Part shown: positions 50,401-58,347 of the stretch, piece after piece
Numbering within the stretch: the stretch's first letter is position 1
How the letters are laid out: each line of letters begins with the position of its first letter
NCBI RefSeq assembly: GCF_040784915.1
Contig: NZ_CP160797.1
Location: forward strand, 1,912,137-1,976,136
Reading direction: 5' to 3'
DNA length: 64,000 bases
Source: Bacillus vallismortis
Lineage (GTDB): Bacteria; Bacillota; Bacilli; Bacillales; Bacillaceae
The notes under the pieces: generated by a model
Database searches by the model: none
Told to the model about the DNA's origin: nothing
Seen by the model: only the letters and a program-made list of their open reading frames with translations
Translations under genes and position numbers: made by a program

Positions 50401-53400
50401 GGAATTGGGTATTGATTCCTCTCAATTGGTTGGGCTGACAAGGGAGATCGAATCAGAAACAAAAATCGACTTAAACCCGACGTTGTTTTTTGAATATCCG
50501 ACTGTACAAGAGCTTATTGAATTTTTTGCGGACAAACATGAAGCATCTTTTGTTCAGCTGTTTGGTGGAGTTGATCAGCAGCAGGAACGTTCAGCTCAAA
50601 TCGAAAACCAAATGAAACAGATTCCGGCTGATGAGATGAAGACGGATAAAGCAATCAAACATGCAGCCGACGGCATAGCCATTATCGGCATGTCGGGACA
50701 GTTTCCGAAAGCAAACAGCGTAACGGAATTTTGGGACAACATCATTCACGGAAAAAACTGTGTCTCTGAAGTGCCGAAAGAACGCTGGGACTGGCGTGAA
50801 TGTGCCTCAGTTGATAAAGAAGGATCATCAAGCCTTCAATGGGGCGGATTTATAGAAGGAATAGGTGAGTTTGACCCGCTGTTTTTTGGCATATCACCTA
50901 AAGAAGCGGCACATATGGATCCGCAGGAGTTTCTGCTCTTAACACATGCATGGAAGGCGATGGAAGACGCAGGCTTAACAGGACAGGCCTTATCCAGCCG
51001 TCCGACAGGCGTATTCGTCGCAGCTGGCAATACGGATGCAGCTGTGATTCCTTCCTTAATTCCAAACCGTATATCGTATGCGCTGAATGTAAAAGGGCCA
51101 AGCGAATATTACGAAGCTGCCTGTTCCTCCGCTCTTGTGGCTTTGCACAGAGCTATACAATCCATCCGAAACGGCGAATGTGAACAAGCCATTGTCGGGG
51201 CTGTGAATTTGCTGCTTTCACCAAAAGGATTCATTGGCTTCGACTCAATGGGATATTTGAGTGCGGATGGACAGGCCAAATCCTTTCAAGCAGATGCGAA
51301 TGGCTTTGTCAGAAGTGAAGGCGCAGGGGTTCTCATCATTAAACCTTTGCAAAAAGCCATTGAAGATTCCGATCATATTTATTCGGTCATTAAAGGTACA
51401 GGTGTATCGCATGGCGGCCGGGGAATGTCACTGCACGCGCCAAATCCGGCCGGTATGAAGGATGCAATGCTGAAGGCTTATGAAGGAGCGCATATTGATC
51501 CCAAAACGGTGGCCTATATCGAAGCGCATGGGATCGCCTCTCCATTGGCAGACGCGATAGAAATAGGTGCGTTAACTTCAGGCTTAAGCCAGCTAGAGTC
51601 GGAACTTCCACAGGAAGTACAGGAGGAAGCGCCGTGTTATATCAGCAGCTTAAAGCCGAGCATTGGACACGGTGAACTGGTCTCCGGTATGGCTGCTCTC
51701 ATGAAGGTCAGCATGGCGATGAAGCATCAAACCATACCAGGCATTTCCGGATTTTCTTCATTGAATGATCAGGTGTCAATAAAGGGCACCCGTTTCCGAA
51801 TGATTCCGGAGAACCAGCAATGGGAGGATGTAAAGGACGATTCAGGCAGAATCATCCCGCGCAGAGCGGGTATCAACAGCTATAGCTTTGGAGGCGTAAA
51901 TGCGCACGTCATTTTAGAAGAATATATTCCTTCATCAAAAGCACCGGTTAATATGAACGAGAATGAAGCTCATATTGTGGTTCTTTCAGCAAAAAATCAA
52001 GACAGGCTAAAAGCAGTTATTCAACAGCAGCTTGATTATGTGAACGAACAACAAGGACTGTCGTTGCCACATTATGCTTATACACTTCAAACCGGACGAG
52101 AGGAGATGGAGGACCGGCTGGCGCTGGTCGTCCGAAGTAAAGAAGAACTGGTTATCGGCTTGCAAGACTGCATAACAGCTGCGGAAAAAGGCGGAAAGCC
52201 AAAAAGTTCTGTGCCTGTTTTTTGCGGGAATGCAGAAGAGGGCTCGTCAGATATCGAAACCTTGCTTGATGGGCCATTAAGAGAAATGGTGATAGAGACC
52301 CTGTTGTCTGAGAACAACCTTGAAAAGATCGCATTTTGCTGGACAAAAGGGGTGCGAATCCCGTGGGAGCAGTTTTATCAAGGAAAAGGCGCCAGCAGAA
52401 TACCGTTGCCAACCTATCCGTTTGAAAAGAGAAGCTGCTGGAATGGCTTTCAAGCATTAGAGAATACGCCTTCTGTTTCACATGAGATGCATATCAACAG
52501 CAGCGATCATCACATGTTAGCTGATGTATTAGGGATGGATCCAGAAGAACTGCATCCTCATAAGCCATTGCAGCATTACGGGTTTGATTCGATTTCTTGC
52601 ATACAGTTATTGCAGCAACTGCAAGCAAAGGTCGATCCTTTCATCACCTTGGCGGAGCTGCAAGCATGCCAAACTGTGCAGGATATGACGGACTTGATCG
52701 CAAAGAAACAGGCGGATGCCTCCTTACGAAACGAGCACACTCGTACGTTCCCGGAATTGATACCGTTAAATGACGGCAAGCGGGGGCGCCCTGTATTTTG
52801 GTTTCATGGCGGGGTAGGGGGCGTTGAAATCTATCAGTCATTTGCAGAAAAAAGCCAGCGCCCTTTTTACGGTATTCAAGCAAGGGGATTTATGACTCAA
52901 CATGCTCCTTTGCATGGAATTGAACAAATGGCTTCCTATTATATAGAGATCATCCGAGACATTCAGCCGGAAGGCCCTTATGATGTAGGCGGATATTCCT
53001 TAGGCGGAATGATTGCATATGAAGTCACACGCCAGCTGCAAAGCCAAGGCCTTGCTGTCAAAAGCATGGTAATGATTGACTCTCCATACAGTTCTGAGAA
53101 GAAAGAGAATGAAGCTTCTATGAAAACATCAATGCTGCAAACGATCAATACGATGCTGGCATCGATTGCGAAGCCGGATAAGCTTACTGACGTTCTCATC
53201 AGCCGTGAAGAGGTAGACACAAACTCAGACGATGAAGAATTCCTGTCTGAGCTGATTGATTTGGCAAGAAAACGGGGATTGAACAAACCGGAGAAGCAAA
53301 TACGTGCGCAGACTCAGCAAATGATGAAAACCCAGCGTGCCTATGATGTTGAATCGTACACTGTTCAGCCTCTGCCTGATCCTGAGGCGGTAAAATGTTA

Positions 53401-53707
53401 TTACTTCCGCAATAAAAGCGGGTCTTTCTTTGGAGATTTAGACATTTATTTCACTTTCTCAAATGAAAAAGCACCGTTTGATCAATCTGCCTACTGGGAG
53501 GAATGGGAGCGGCAAATGCCACATTTCCATCTGGTGGATGTCGAATCAAACAACCACTTCATGATATTAACAGAACCTAAAGCCTCCAAAGCCATGTTAG
53601 AATTTTGCGAAAAACTCTATTCAAACAGGGGAGTCGTTAACGCGAATTTCCTTAAGGCTTTCCGGAAAAAACATGAAGCGAAAGAAGATGAATTGGTGAA
53701 GCGCTGA
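46088..53707 (+). CDS. pksR: PksR, terminal trans-AT PKS subunit: MT-ACP-KS0-DH*-ACP-KS-ACP-TE
   Basis: This 2539-residue final subunit of the bacillaene synthase completes and releases the chain. Domains: C-methyltransferase about 65-348 (EIGAGTGGT near 166), ACP1 373-451 (Ser412), KS1 527-961 (Cys700), a degenerate dehydratase-like domain about 1128-1391, ACP2 1402-1486 (Ser1444), KS2 1528-1948 (Cys1679), ACP3 2135-2208 (Ser2168) and a type I thioesterase about 2228-2520 (GYSLGG, Ser2304; NHF near the end as probable His). KS1 lacks the HGTG His (ESAANGS, Ala834), so it should not elongate. In the DH-like domain the HxxxGxxxxP motif is broken to HxxxNxxxxV (from H1149), and the Asp of the second motif is Asn1313. 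KS2 has Cys and His but reads EAHGIAS. The MT-ACP half completes the KS-DH-KR half-module at the end of PksN. AGGAGGGGG lies just before the ATG. A terminator follows the stop by 7 nt. Confidence 0.95.
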   Translation: MLNTEDILCKMLFAQLQSIGFFTESKSQPVLENFYGRWLEESHSFLERHQFLKRTANGHVPTRSIGTVSELWMEWNEQKSDLLQDNNMKAMVTLVETALKALPDILTGKVSATDILFPNSSMDLVEGVYKNNQVADYFNDVLANTLTAYLQERLKQEPEAKIRILEIGAGTGGTSAAVFQKLKAWQTHIKEYCYTDLSKAFLMHAENKYGPDNPYLTYKRFNVEEPASEQHIDAGSYDVVIAANVLHATKNIRQTLRNAKAVLKKNGLLLLNEISDHNIYSHLTFGLLEGWWLYEDPALRIPGCPGLYPDTWEMVLESEGYRHVSFMAEQSHQLGQQIIAAESNGVVRQKKKTEIEDTAHLQIDAEKVHSQDNDSLIEQTIQFVKHTLAKSIKLSPERIHEDTTFEKYGIDSILQVNFIRELEKVTGDLPKTILFEHNNTKELVDYLVKEYESKLRTALLKETQQPAKHEAPVQRERAAASKPLAFTARRFAGEQQIKETQQASNSELKKEKTSHFQVAQTNDHGTEDIAIIGISGRYPMSAGLEVLWAHLIAGDNCITEAPESRWRTSLLKTLSKDSTQLADKKRYGGFLQDIEAFDHQLFEVEQSRVMEMTPELRLCLETVWETFEDGGYTRTRLNKLRDDDAGVGVFIGNMYNQYFWNIPSVEQAVLSSNGGDWHIANRISHFFNLTGPSIAVSSACSSSLNAIHLACESLKLNSSSMAIAGGVNLTLDLSKYDSLERANLLEGGNQSKSFGTGTGLIPGEGVGAVLLKPLSKAMEDQDHIYAVIKSSFANHSGGRQMYTAPDPKQQAKLIVRSIEQSGIDPETISYIESAANGSALGDPIEMIALTNAFEQYTNKKQFCAIGSVKSNLGHLEAASGISQLTKVLLQMKKGTLVPTINATPINPNIKLENTAFYLQEQTEPWHRLNDPETGKQLPRRSMINSFGAGGAYANLIIEEFIEMAPERRITSRQPECTAVFSAKTKWSLLSYLENMQLFLEKEAALDIEPIVQALHRINHDLEHRAAFTVTSTQELIEKLKMFRTAKESSRQQGIYTSFDLQPCAGSAQKERETSAAEQWAAGASVDFKEAAQGNRSGWVRLPHYAFDHHTSFHFDVPAGQGKPSAVESNNNHPVIQDQFTYDEPYVQGHVFNNERVLVGATYSSLAIDAFFNMFPEENSGRISKLSYINPIVIKQGETIELQAKPLQKNQVIELQIMYRELASDTWKPAAIGQCQKSLFETKEVNIESLKQSLTELHHIDQMYKAGNGPEWGSLFKTITHLYRDHKSVLAKIRLPQSDLANGHHYTVSPLMTNSAYLAILSFLEQFDIEGSFLPFGINDIQFTKHTIQEDCWLLITLVKNTGDMLLFDVDVVNESSETVLRYSGYSLKQLRVTNQIRNENQNIKVRGLKDRIKSYVTNKLAVNMADPSKLALSKAHIMELGIDSSQLVGLTREIESETKIDLNPTLFFEYPTVQELIEFFADKHEASFVQLFGGVDQQQERSAQIENQMKQIPADEMKTDKAIKHAADGIAIIGMSGQFPKANSVTEFWDNIIHGKNCVSEVPKERWDWRECASVDKEGSSSLQWGGFIEGIGEFDPLFFGISPKEAAHMDPQEFLLLTHAWKAMEDAGLTGQALSSRPTGVFVAAGNTDAAVIPSLIPNRISYALNVKGPSEYYEAACSSALVALHRAIQSIRNGECEQAIVGAVNLLLSPKGFIGFDSMGYLSADGQAKSFQADANGFVRSEGAGVLIIKPLQKAIEDSDHIYSVIKGTGVSHGGRGMSLHAPNPAGMKDAMLKAYEGAHIDPKTVAYIEAHGIASPLADAIEIGALTSGLSQLESELPQEVQEEAPCYISSLKPSIGHGELVSGMAALMKVSMAMKHQTIPGISGFSSLNDQVSIKGTRFRMIPENQQWEDVKDDSGRIIPRRAGINSYSFGGVNAHVILEEYIPSSKAPVNMNENEAHIVVLSAKNQDRLKAVIQQQLDYVNEQQGLSLPHYAYTLQTGREEMEDRLALVVRSKEELVIGLQDCITAAEKGGKPKSSVPVFCGNAEEGSSDIETLLDGPLREMVIETLLSENNLEKIAFCWTKGVRIPWEQFYQGKGASRIPLPTYPFEKRSCWNGFQALENTPSVSHEMHINSSDHHMLADVLGMDPEELHPHKPLQHYGFDSISCIQLLQQLQAKVDPFITLAELQACQTVQDMTDLIAKKQADASLRNEHTRTFPELIPLNDGKRGRPVFWFHGGVGGVEIYQSFAEKSQRPFYGIQARGFMTQHAPLHGIEQMASYYIEIIRDIQPEGPYDVGGYSLGGMIAYEVTRQLQSQGLAVKSMVMIDSPYSSEKKENEASMKTSMLQTINTMLASIAKPDKLTDVLISREEVDTNSDDEEFLSELIDLARKRGLNKPEKQIRAQTQQMMKTQRAYDVESYTVQPLPDPEAVKCYYFRNKSGSFFGDLDIYFTFSNEKAPFDQSAYWEEWERQMPHFHLVDVESNNHFMILTEPKASKAMLEFCEKLYSNRGVVNANFLKAFRKKHEAKEDELVKR

Positions 53708-53714
53708 GAAACAC

Positions 53715-53741
53715 AAACGCCCCCTTTTGAAGGGGGCGTTT
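53715..53741. terminator. Two-way rho-independent terminator between pksR and pksS
   Basis: A 10-bp perfect stem, AAACGCCCCC (53715-53724) with GGGGGCGTTT (53732-53741), carries a 7-nt loop. A/T ends on both arms let it work in both directions. It sits between the convergent genes pksR (stop 53707) and pksS (stop 53750), so it marks the 3' end of the pks operon. Confidence 0.9.
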
Positions 53742-53749
53742 TGAATATG

Positions 53750-54973
53750 TTATTTTGAAAGTAACACAGGGAGACTTTCTAACCCTCTTAAAAAGACATT
53801 TTTTCTCCATTGGATGTCATCAGGCGCTGCCGCGAGTTCAATATCCGGGAATCTCTTCAGAAGCGCGTTAAATGCAATGTGGCCTTCCAGTCTGGCTAGC
53901 GGCGCTCCTAAACAGAAATGAATGCCAAAGCCGAAAGAAATATGTCTGTTAGGCGACCGATTTATATTTAGTATTTCCGGGTTCTCAAAAAAGCTTGGAT
54001 CGCGATTGGCAGATCCGATGCCTATAAAGATCATGTCTCCTCTTTTGATCGAAACCCCCTTGTATGTAAAGTCCTCGATGGCCCACCGATTTGCCATCAT
54101 CACAACAGGCGAGGTGTATCGCAGCAATTCTTCAACAGCTGTAACGATCATTTCAGGATGCTGCTTGAGCTTCTCGCATTCCTCCTTGTGCTGAAGCAAT
54201 GCGAGAGTGCCTGATCCAAGCAAGTTAACAGTTGTTTCAAGACCCGCTACAACCAGTAAAAACAGCATCGAATAAAGCTCTTTTTCGCTTAACTTGCTGC
54301 CGTTTTCTTCAGCATGCACAAGTTTGCTGATTAAATCGTCTTTTGGCTGTATTCTTCTGTCGTGGATCAGCTTGGCGATATAGTCTTTAAATTCATGAAG
54401 GGCTTGATTTGTCAGCTCTCTGTTACTTTCAGAGGTATCAACCATCGCATTGGTCCAGATTTGAAACTGTGCCCGATCCTTTTTAGGAATTCCCATCAAT
54501 TCAGATATAACAATAAAAGGCAAAGGGGATGCGAAGGATTTCATGATATCCGCTTTCTTTTCTTTTTCCATTTCATCTAAAAGCTGTTCAGAAATGTGTT
54601 CGATGCTGCCGCGCAGATTTTCAATCGTTCGGGGAGTAAATGCTTGATGAACAAGTGATCTCAAGCGGGTGTGATCAGGTGTGTCTTTTGCCAGCATATG
54701 ATCGGATACGAAATCGATATCCTCGCTGACGTTGAGCATTTTGATTTGTTCTTGGCTCATCACGTTTTTAACGTCTCTTGTAATCCGATTGTCTTTTAAA
54801 AAGGCCATACAATCATCGTATCGGGTAATTAACCAAGCCGGATATGTGCCTCCGAACCGTTTTAATTCAAATCGGTGAAGGGGATCTTCCTCTCTAAATC
54901 GGCCCAAAACTGAAAAAGGATTGTGATGAAATTCTTTTCCGTGCGGATGAAACATCAATTTTTCCATTTGCAT
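53750..54973 (-). CDS. pksS: PksS, cytochrome P450 (CYP107 family), bacillaene tailoring oxidase
   Basis: This is a 407-residue soluble P450 of normal length. The haem-binding loop FGFGIHFCLGAPLAR gives the axial ligand Cys354. The I-helix oxygen-activation motif AGLETT is near residue 240, and the K-helix ExxR (EELLR) is near 280. In the known pathway PksS oxidises dihydrobacillaene to bacillaene after release from PksR, using reductase partners encoded elsewhere. It faces the synthase genes and shares their terminator, but it is transcribed on its own from a sigma-A type promoter about 100 nt upstream of the start. The ATG at 54973 follows GGCGAGGAGAATGCAA on the - strand. A second in-frame ATG two codons later is possible but further from the ribosome binding site. 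No membrane anchor is seen, as is normal for bacterial P450s. Confidence 0.95.
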   Translation of the reverse strand: MQMEKLMFHPHGKEFHHNPFSVLGRFREEDPLHRFELKRFGGTYPAWLITRYDDCMAFLKDNRITRDVKNVMSQEQIKMLNVSEDIDFVSDHMLAKDTPDHTRLRSLVHQAFTPRTIENLRGSIEHISEQLLDEMEKEKKADIMKSFASPLPFIVISELMGIPKKDRAQFQIWTNAMVDTSESNRELTNQALHEFKDYIAKLIHDRRIQPKDDLISKLVHAEENGSKLSEKELYSMLFLLVVAGLETTVNLLGSGTLALLQHKEECEKLKQHPEMIVTAVEELLRYTSPVVMMANRWAIEDFTYKGVSIKRGDMIFIGIGSANRDPSFFENPEILNINRSPNRHISFGFGIHFCLGAPLARLEGHIAFNALLKRFPDIELAAAPDDIQWRKNVFLRGLESLPVLLSK

Positions 54974-55060
54974 TCTCCTCGCCTAATAGGGTAAATAGAT
55001 GTTTTTGCAGAACCAGCTTGTGAAATACAGAATTATTTGAAACTTAATCCTGTCTCTAAA

Positions 55061-55089
55061 ACTATATATCTATTTTAGGCGTCATTCAA
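55061..55089 (-). promoter_or_regulatory. Sigma-A type promoter of pksS
   Basis: On the - strand TTGAAT (55089-55084) and TATAGT (55066-55061) are separated by exactly 17 nt. Transcription should start near 55054, which leaves a leader of about 80 nt before pksS. The phrase ACCCTATT occurs just upstream of the -35 box and again near the pksS ribosome binding site. No operator could be assigned. Confidence 0.7.
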
Positions 55090-55133
55090 TAGGGTGAAGA
55101 ACGAAAAAATGAAAAAGTGGCTCCATGTAAAGC

Positions 55134-55163
55134 AGCGCCTTTGAATGATAGCTCAAAGGCGCT
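55134..55163. terminator. Hairpin downstream of ymzB, possible terminator
   Basis: An 11-bp perfect inverted repeat, AGCGCCTTTGA (55134-55144) with TCAAAGGCGCT (55153-55163), has an 8-nt loop. It lies 30 nt past the ymzB stop and upstream of the pksS promoter. Neither side has a good T-run, so termination is inferred from the position and the stem strength only. Confidence 0.5.
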
Positions 55164-55192
55164 AAGCTGTATGATTTTGATGAAAGTGACCG

Positions 55193-55549
55193 TCAGCTGT
55201 GCTGGACATCAAATGTATAGACTGCACGATCTGTTACGACCTTCAATCCTTCGTTTTCTTGGTGAATATGAATATCACCTAATAAAGGAATCTCATAGGC
55301 GTTTTGCGGAAGCGGTATGTCGCCTTCTTCTGTGAAGGTTGTTCCTTCGCCTTCTAAAACGAGTTCTTCATTTGCAACATAGTCATCAGGATGATTGGTG
55401 CTTCGTATCCCCACTTTTTCAAGGTGGAGAACAATCTGATCCAAGTCAGAAATCTCTTCATCATGGGTCAATTCACCTTTTCTAATATCAAGTGTTTGGC
55501 CGACTTTTGATTCCAGCCATTGAGAAAGCTGTGTATTCGGGTGTGCCAT
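55193..55549 (-). CDS. ymzB: YmzB, small conserved Bacillus protein of unknown function
   Basis: This is a 118-residue acidic, soluble protein without a signal peptide or membrane segment. The ATG at 55549 is preceded by a perfect AAAGGAGGAA at the right distance. A frame extending to 55597 exists, but its upstream ATG lacks a ribosome binding site. The C-terminal half (GDIPLPQNAYEIPLLGDIHIHQ and following) looks like a small beta-rich fold. No catalytic motif is recognised. It lies 78 nt downstream of ymaE on the same strand and may be co-transcribed. The gene name comes from position in the B. subtilis gene order; the function is unknown. Confidence 0.8.
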   Translation of the reverse strand: MAHPNTQLSQWLESKVGQTLDIRKGELTHDEEISDLDQIVLHLEKVGIRSTNHPDDYVANEELVLEGEGTTFTEEGDIPLPQNAYEIPLLGDIHIHQENEGLKVVTDRAVYTFDVQHS

Positions 55550-55627
55550 CAATATTCCTCCTTTTGATCTACACGATACTATTCCCAATTGCTGCATCTT
55601 TTACACGGAAAAGAGCCGCCTCACCCT

Positions 55628-56452
55628 TTATGTATGAAACAACTTGTTGTTCAGTGCCTTGATATAACGTACGGCAGAACGCTGGACCGCTTCGTCGGCA
55701 TTTTCTTTGACAACTTTTGAAAAAGCATTATAAATCCGGTTAAATTGAAGCGGTTTCACTTTGGCTGCTATTTCTTCAACTTTGGAGGCTGGGAGAGGAA
55801 TGAGATTTGGATAGCTGTACATAAAGCTGACCCAGTTTCGATCCGCCGCAACTGCAATGATATCCCCGGTCAATAGACAGCCTTTCCCTTCATTGCCGTT
55901 GCGCCAATGGAGAACAGCACCGCCTTTAAAGTGTCCGCCCAAGCGGTAAAGGTCCAGTCCCGGCTTCATGTTGAGCGTTTCCCCTGACCAGAACTGAATG
56001 TGATTGCTTGGCCTTGCCACCCATTCTTTGTCATCCTCATGAATATAGATCGGGGCCTGAAACGCTTCAGCCCACTCCACTTGAGCAGAGTAATAATGCG
56101 GATGAGACAAAGCGATGGCTTGAATTCCGCCTAATTCGTTGATTTGCTTAATTGTCTTTTCGTCAAGATATGAAATGCAGTCCCACAGCACGTTAAAGCC
56201 CTTATGCTGGATCAAATGTGCTGTTTGTCCGATCGCAAACTCTGGTTCGGTTTTGATGCTATAAAGATGTTCTTCTTCTTTTTTGAGGATGTTTTGAAGG
56301 TTTCCTTTTTCATGCATGTCTGCAAGGGTTGTCCAAGCTTGTCCCTCCGGATGAATATACTGCCGTTCGTCATCGCAAATCAGACATGAGTCCGGCGGAT
56401 TTACTGTTTGCGCATGTTGTACACCGCATGTCTCGCAGATATAATATGGCAT
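55628..56452 (-). CDS. ymaE: YmaE, zinc-ribbon protein with a metallo-beta-lactamase-like fold
   Basis: This is a 274-residue protein. The N-terminus carries a rubredoxin-like four-cysteine knuckle (C6xxC9 and C23xxC26) that should bind zinc or iron. The rest resembles the metallo-beta-lactamase fold: ALSHPHYYSA at 114-123, GGHFKGG around His174 and LTGDII with Asp197. The usual HxHxDH is HPHYYS, so the second metal site is probably lost, and hydrolase activity cannot be assumed. Of two candidate starts, the ATG at 56452 has AGGGAG 8 nt upstream. The ATG at 56470 lies on the other side of that site and has none. I recall this locus as broken in strain 168; here it reads through intact. The substrate is unknown. 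Confidence 0.75.
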   Translation of the reverse strand: MPYYICETCGVQHAQTVNPPDSCLICDDERQYIHPEGQAWTTLADMHEKGNLQNILKKEEEHLYSIKTEPEFAIGQTAHLIQHKGFNVLWDCISYLDEKTIKQINELGGIQAIALSHPHYYSAQVEWAEAFQAPIYIHEDDKEWVARPSNHIQFWSGETLNMKPGLDLYRLGGHFKGGAVLHWRNGNEGKGCLLTGDIIAVAADRNWVSFMYSYPNLIPLPASKVEEIAAKVKPLQFNRIYNAFSKVVKENADEAVQRSAVRYIKALNNKLFHT

Positions 56453-56506
56453 TTCTTTCACTCCCTTCATTTATTTTCTATATTTTATCCCATTATTATG
56501 AAATTT

Positions 56507-56548
56507 GAAAATATAAAGCCGGCAAGTCTACTGAGAGATTTGCCGGCT
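56507..56548 (-). terminator. Rho-independent terminator of aprX
   Basis: A 13-bp stem with one G-T pair (arms 56517-56529 and 56536-56548, core AGCCGGCAA/TTGCCGGCT) and a 6-nt loop lies 12 nt past the aprX stop. On the - strand it runs into TTATATTTT, so it ends aprX transcription before ymaE. Confidence 0.85.
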
Positions 56549-56560
56549 CTATGAAGCTGT

Positions 56561-57889
56561 CTATTGGCCGGGAACGGAATTTTTTGCGTTGACAGCGCCC
56601 GCGCCGTAAACATTCGGATCTTCATCTTTCCATTTGTCCGTGCCATTTTTCAAAAGCTCTTTCACTTCATCAGGTGTAAGATCCGGGTTTTGCTGCAGGA
56701 TTAAAGCTGCGATTCCTGCACATATTGGTGTTGCCATCGATGTTCCTGACATTGTAAAGTACTGAGATCCTACACGGCTTGACTTTTGAAGCTTATCGAT
56801 ATAAGAATTTGGAGAGCGAAGGGAAATGATATCAACACCCGGCGCTAAAATATCGGGCTTTACTTTCCCGTATACTGTCGGCCCGCGGCTTGAGAAGGAA
56901 GCGACCGTATCATCATCGCTGCTTGCGGTATCGTTATCGTCAAGGGCACCTACTGTCATCACCTTTTCGCTCACGCCCGGGCTTGCAATGGTTTGTGGAT
57001 CAGGCCCAGAGTTTCCGGCAGCGACACAGACGACAATCCCAGCGTTCCACGCTTCGTCAACCGCTCTGACTAACGGGTCTTCCTGTTCATTATCATATCT
57101 AAGCGCATCGCCCCCGAGCGACATACTGATAATATCGATCGGTTCATCCGGATTATCCTCATTATATTGAATACACCACTCTACACCTTCAATAATGTCC
57201 GCTAATGTTCCTGAACCTTGCTTGTTCAATACCTTTACGCCGATTAGATTGGCTTCAGGCGCAGGTCCACGGTATTGGCCGGAAGAGGATGCGCCGCTGC
57301 TGGCGACATCACCTGCACAGTGTGTGCCATGGCCATTATCATCATACGGCTCAGTTTTTTGATTGACCATGTCGGCGAATCCGATAATCCTGCCTTCTAA
57401 ATCAGGGTGCGGGTAGATTCCTGTGTCGACAACAGCGACAGTAACACCTTTTCCTGTCAGGGTTTGCCCGTTTCTGACAACTTCCTTCGCGTGGCTTGCT
57501 TCGGTTGCCGTGTCTAGAAGCGCTTTGACTTCACGGTTTAAATACACTTTGCGGATATCACTGCATTCAGAAAGAAGTAAATCTAGCGCTTGTGGGGTCA
57601 CCTCCGCGCTGCAGCAATTGATTGTGTTGAAGCGTCTTTTTAGCTTGCTGCGTTTTTCTTTTTGCAGCACCTCTCCAGCCATTTGAAAGCCGGTCTCGTG
57701 ACAGCCTTCCTCAAATTCAATAATGACCGACAATTTTTTTCGGTTTTTCAATTTGGTTTCGAAAAACTGATGCAAGAAGCAAGGAGTCCATTTGAAGGGC
57801 TTGTAAAGCTGCAAGACGCTTTCCCGTAACGGCCAATCTAGCTTATGAGCATTTGCTCTCACCATTTGTACCATAGAGTACCCAAACAT
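56561..57889 (-). CDS. aprX: AprX, intracellular alkaline serine protease (subtilase)
   Basis: This is a 442-residue S8-family protease. The catalytic triad is clear: Asp155 (VAVVDTG), His187 (NGHGTH) and Ser384 (SGTSMATP), with oxyanion Asn293 (AAGNSG). There is no signal peptide, which agrees with a cytoplasmic enzyme. Residues 1-120 form an N-terminal extension that may act as a built-in inhibitor region, as in other subtilases (inference). The ATG at 57889 is chosen because TAGGAGGAAAA stands right in front of it. A longer frame to 57967 has no such site. The length equals the AprX I know from B. subtilis, which is made in stationary phase and is dispensable. It is a single gene with its own strong terminator. 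No confident promoter could be placed upstream. Confidence 0.95.
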   Translation of the reverse strand: MFGYSMVQMVRANAHKLDWPLRESVLQLYKPFKWTPCFLHQFFETKLKNRKKLSVIIEFEEGCHETGFQMAGEVLQKEKRSKLKRRFNTINCCSAEVTPQALDLLLSECSDIRKVYLNREVKALLDTATEASHAKEVVRNGQTLTGKGVTVAVVDTGIYPHPDLEGRIIGFADMVNQKTEPYDDNGHGTHCAGDVASSGASSSGQYRGPAPEANLIGVKVLNKQGSGTLADIIEGVEWCIQYNEDNPDEPIDIISMSLGGDALRYDNEQEDPLVRAVDEAWNAGIVVCVAAGNSGPDPQTIASPGVSEKVMTVGALDDNDTASSDDDTVASFSSRGPTVYGKVKPDILAPGVDIISLRSPNSYIDKLQKSSRVGSQYFTMSGTSMATPICAGIAALILQQNPDLTPDEVKELLKNGTDKWKDEDPNVYGAGAVNAKNSVPGQ

Positions 57890-58110
57890 GTATTTTCCTC
57901 CTATTATAAGGTATTCTGTATACTCTATGAACGGATGATAGGTTTGGTAAGTTTGTTTGTCCTTCATAGTAAGCGGACAAGAGTTGGTTTTAATGAATCT
58001 TTTGAATCAAATACGAAAGATTCAGGAGAGGAGGCAATCATTGGGGATTGAAAAAGAACATTTGTTCGTATTATAATGTTGTCATCAAACTGGCAAGGAG
58101 AGAACAACGT
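57890..58110. other. Divergent intergenic region between aprX and a small gene
   Basis: This holds the 5' regions of two divergent genes. The aprX side shows a TATAAT at 57904-57909 (- strand), but it abuts the ribosome binding site and cannot be a normal promoter. On the + side AAGGAG at 58095-58100 serves the 77-residue gene. No operator, repeat or RNA structure was recognised. Confidence 0.5.
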
Positions 58111-58344
58111 ATGAATTTCTTCTTACATCGGTCTTTGGAAAGCCAAATGCCAATCAGCATTATATATATGAAGAAAGACGGAACGATTAGTAAAAGAACA
58201 ATTATTGTAAGGCAGAAAAGCAAAACGCAAATCAAAGCTTTTTGTTTTTCGAAACAACAGATCAGAACGTTTTTGTTAGACTCTATTCTCTCTTGTGACT
58301 TTGTGAGAACAAATAAGCAAAACTTCCATTTTTCAGGCCGATAA
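58111..58344 (+). CDS. Small basic protein of unknown function (77 aa)
   Basis: The ATG at 58111 has AAGGAG at 58095-58100 and encodes a 77-residue, Lys/Arg-rich protein. It begins MNFFLHRSLESQMPIS and has a central beta-like part (IIYMKKDGTISKRTIIV). The segment ending IKAFCFSKQQIRTFLLDSILS faintly resembles the end of WYL-type ligand-sensing domains, where a short strand is followed by R-x-F-x-x-x-x-I. That likeness is by eye only. It contains two Cys. It stands alone between the divergent aprX and ymaC and is followed by a hairpin. The opposite strand also has an open frame with a hydrophobic stretch, but it lacks a ribosome binding site. I do not recognise the gene. Confidence 0.6.
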   Translation: MNFFLHRSLESQMPISIIYMKKDGTISKRTIIVRQKSKTQIKAFCFSKQQIRTFLLDSILSCDFVRTNKQNFHFSGR

Positions 58345-58347
58345 CAG

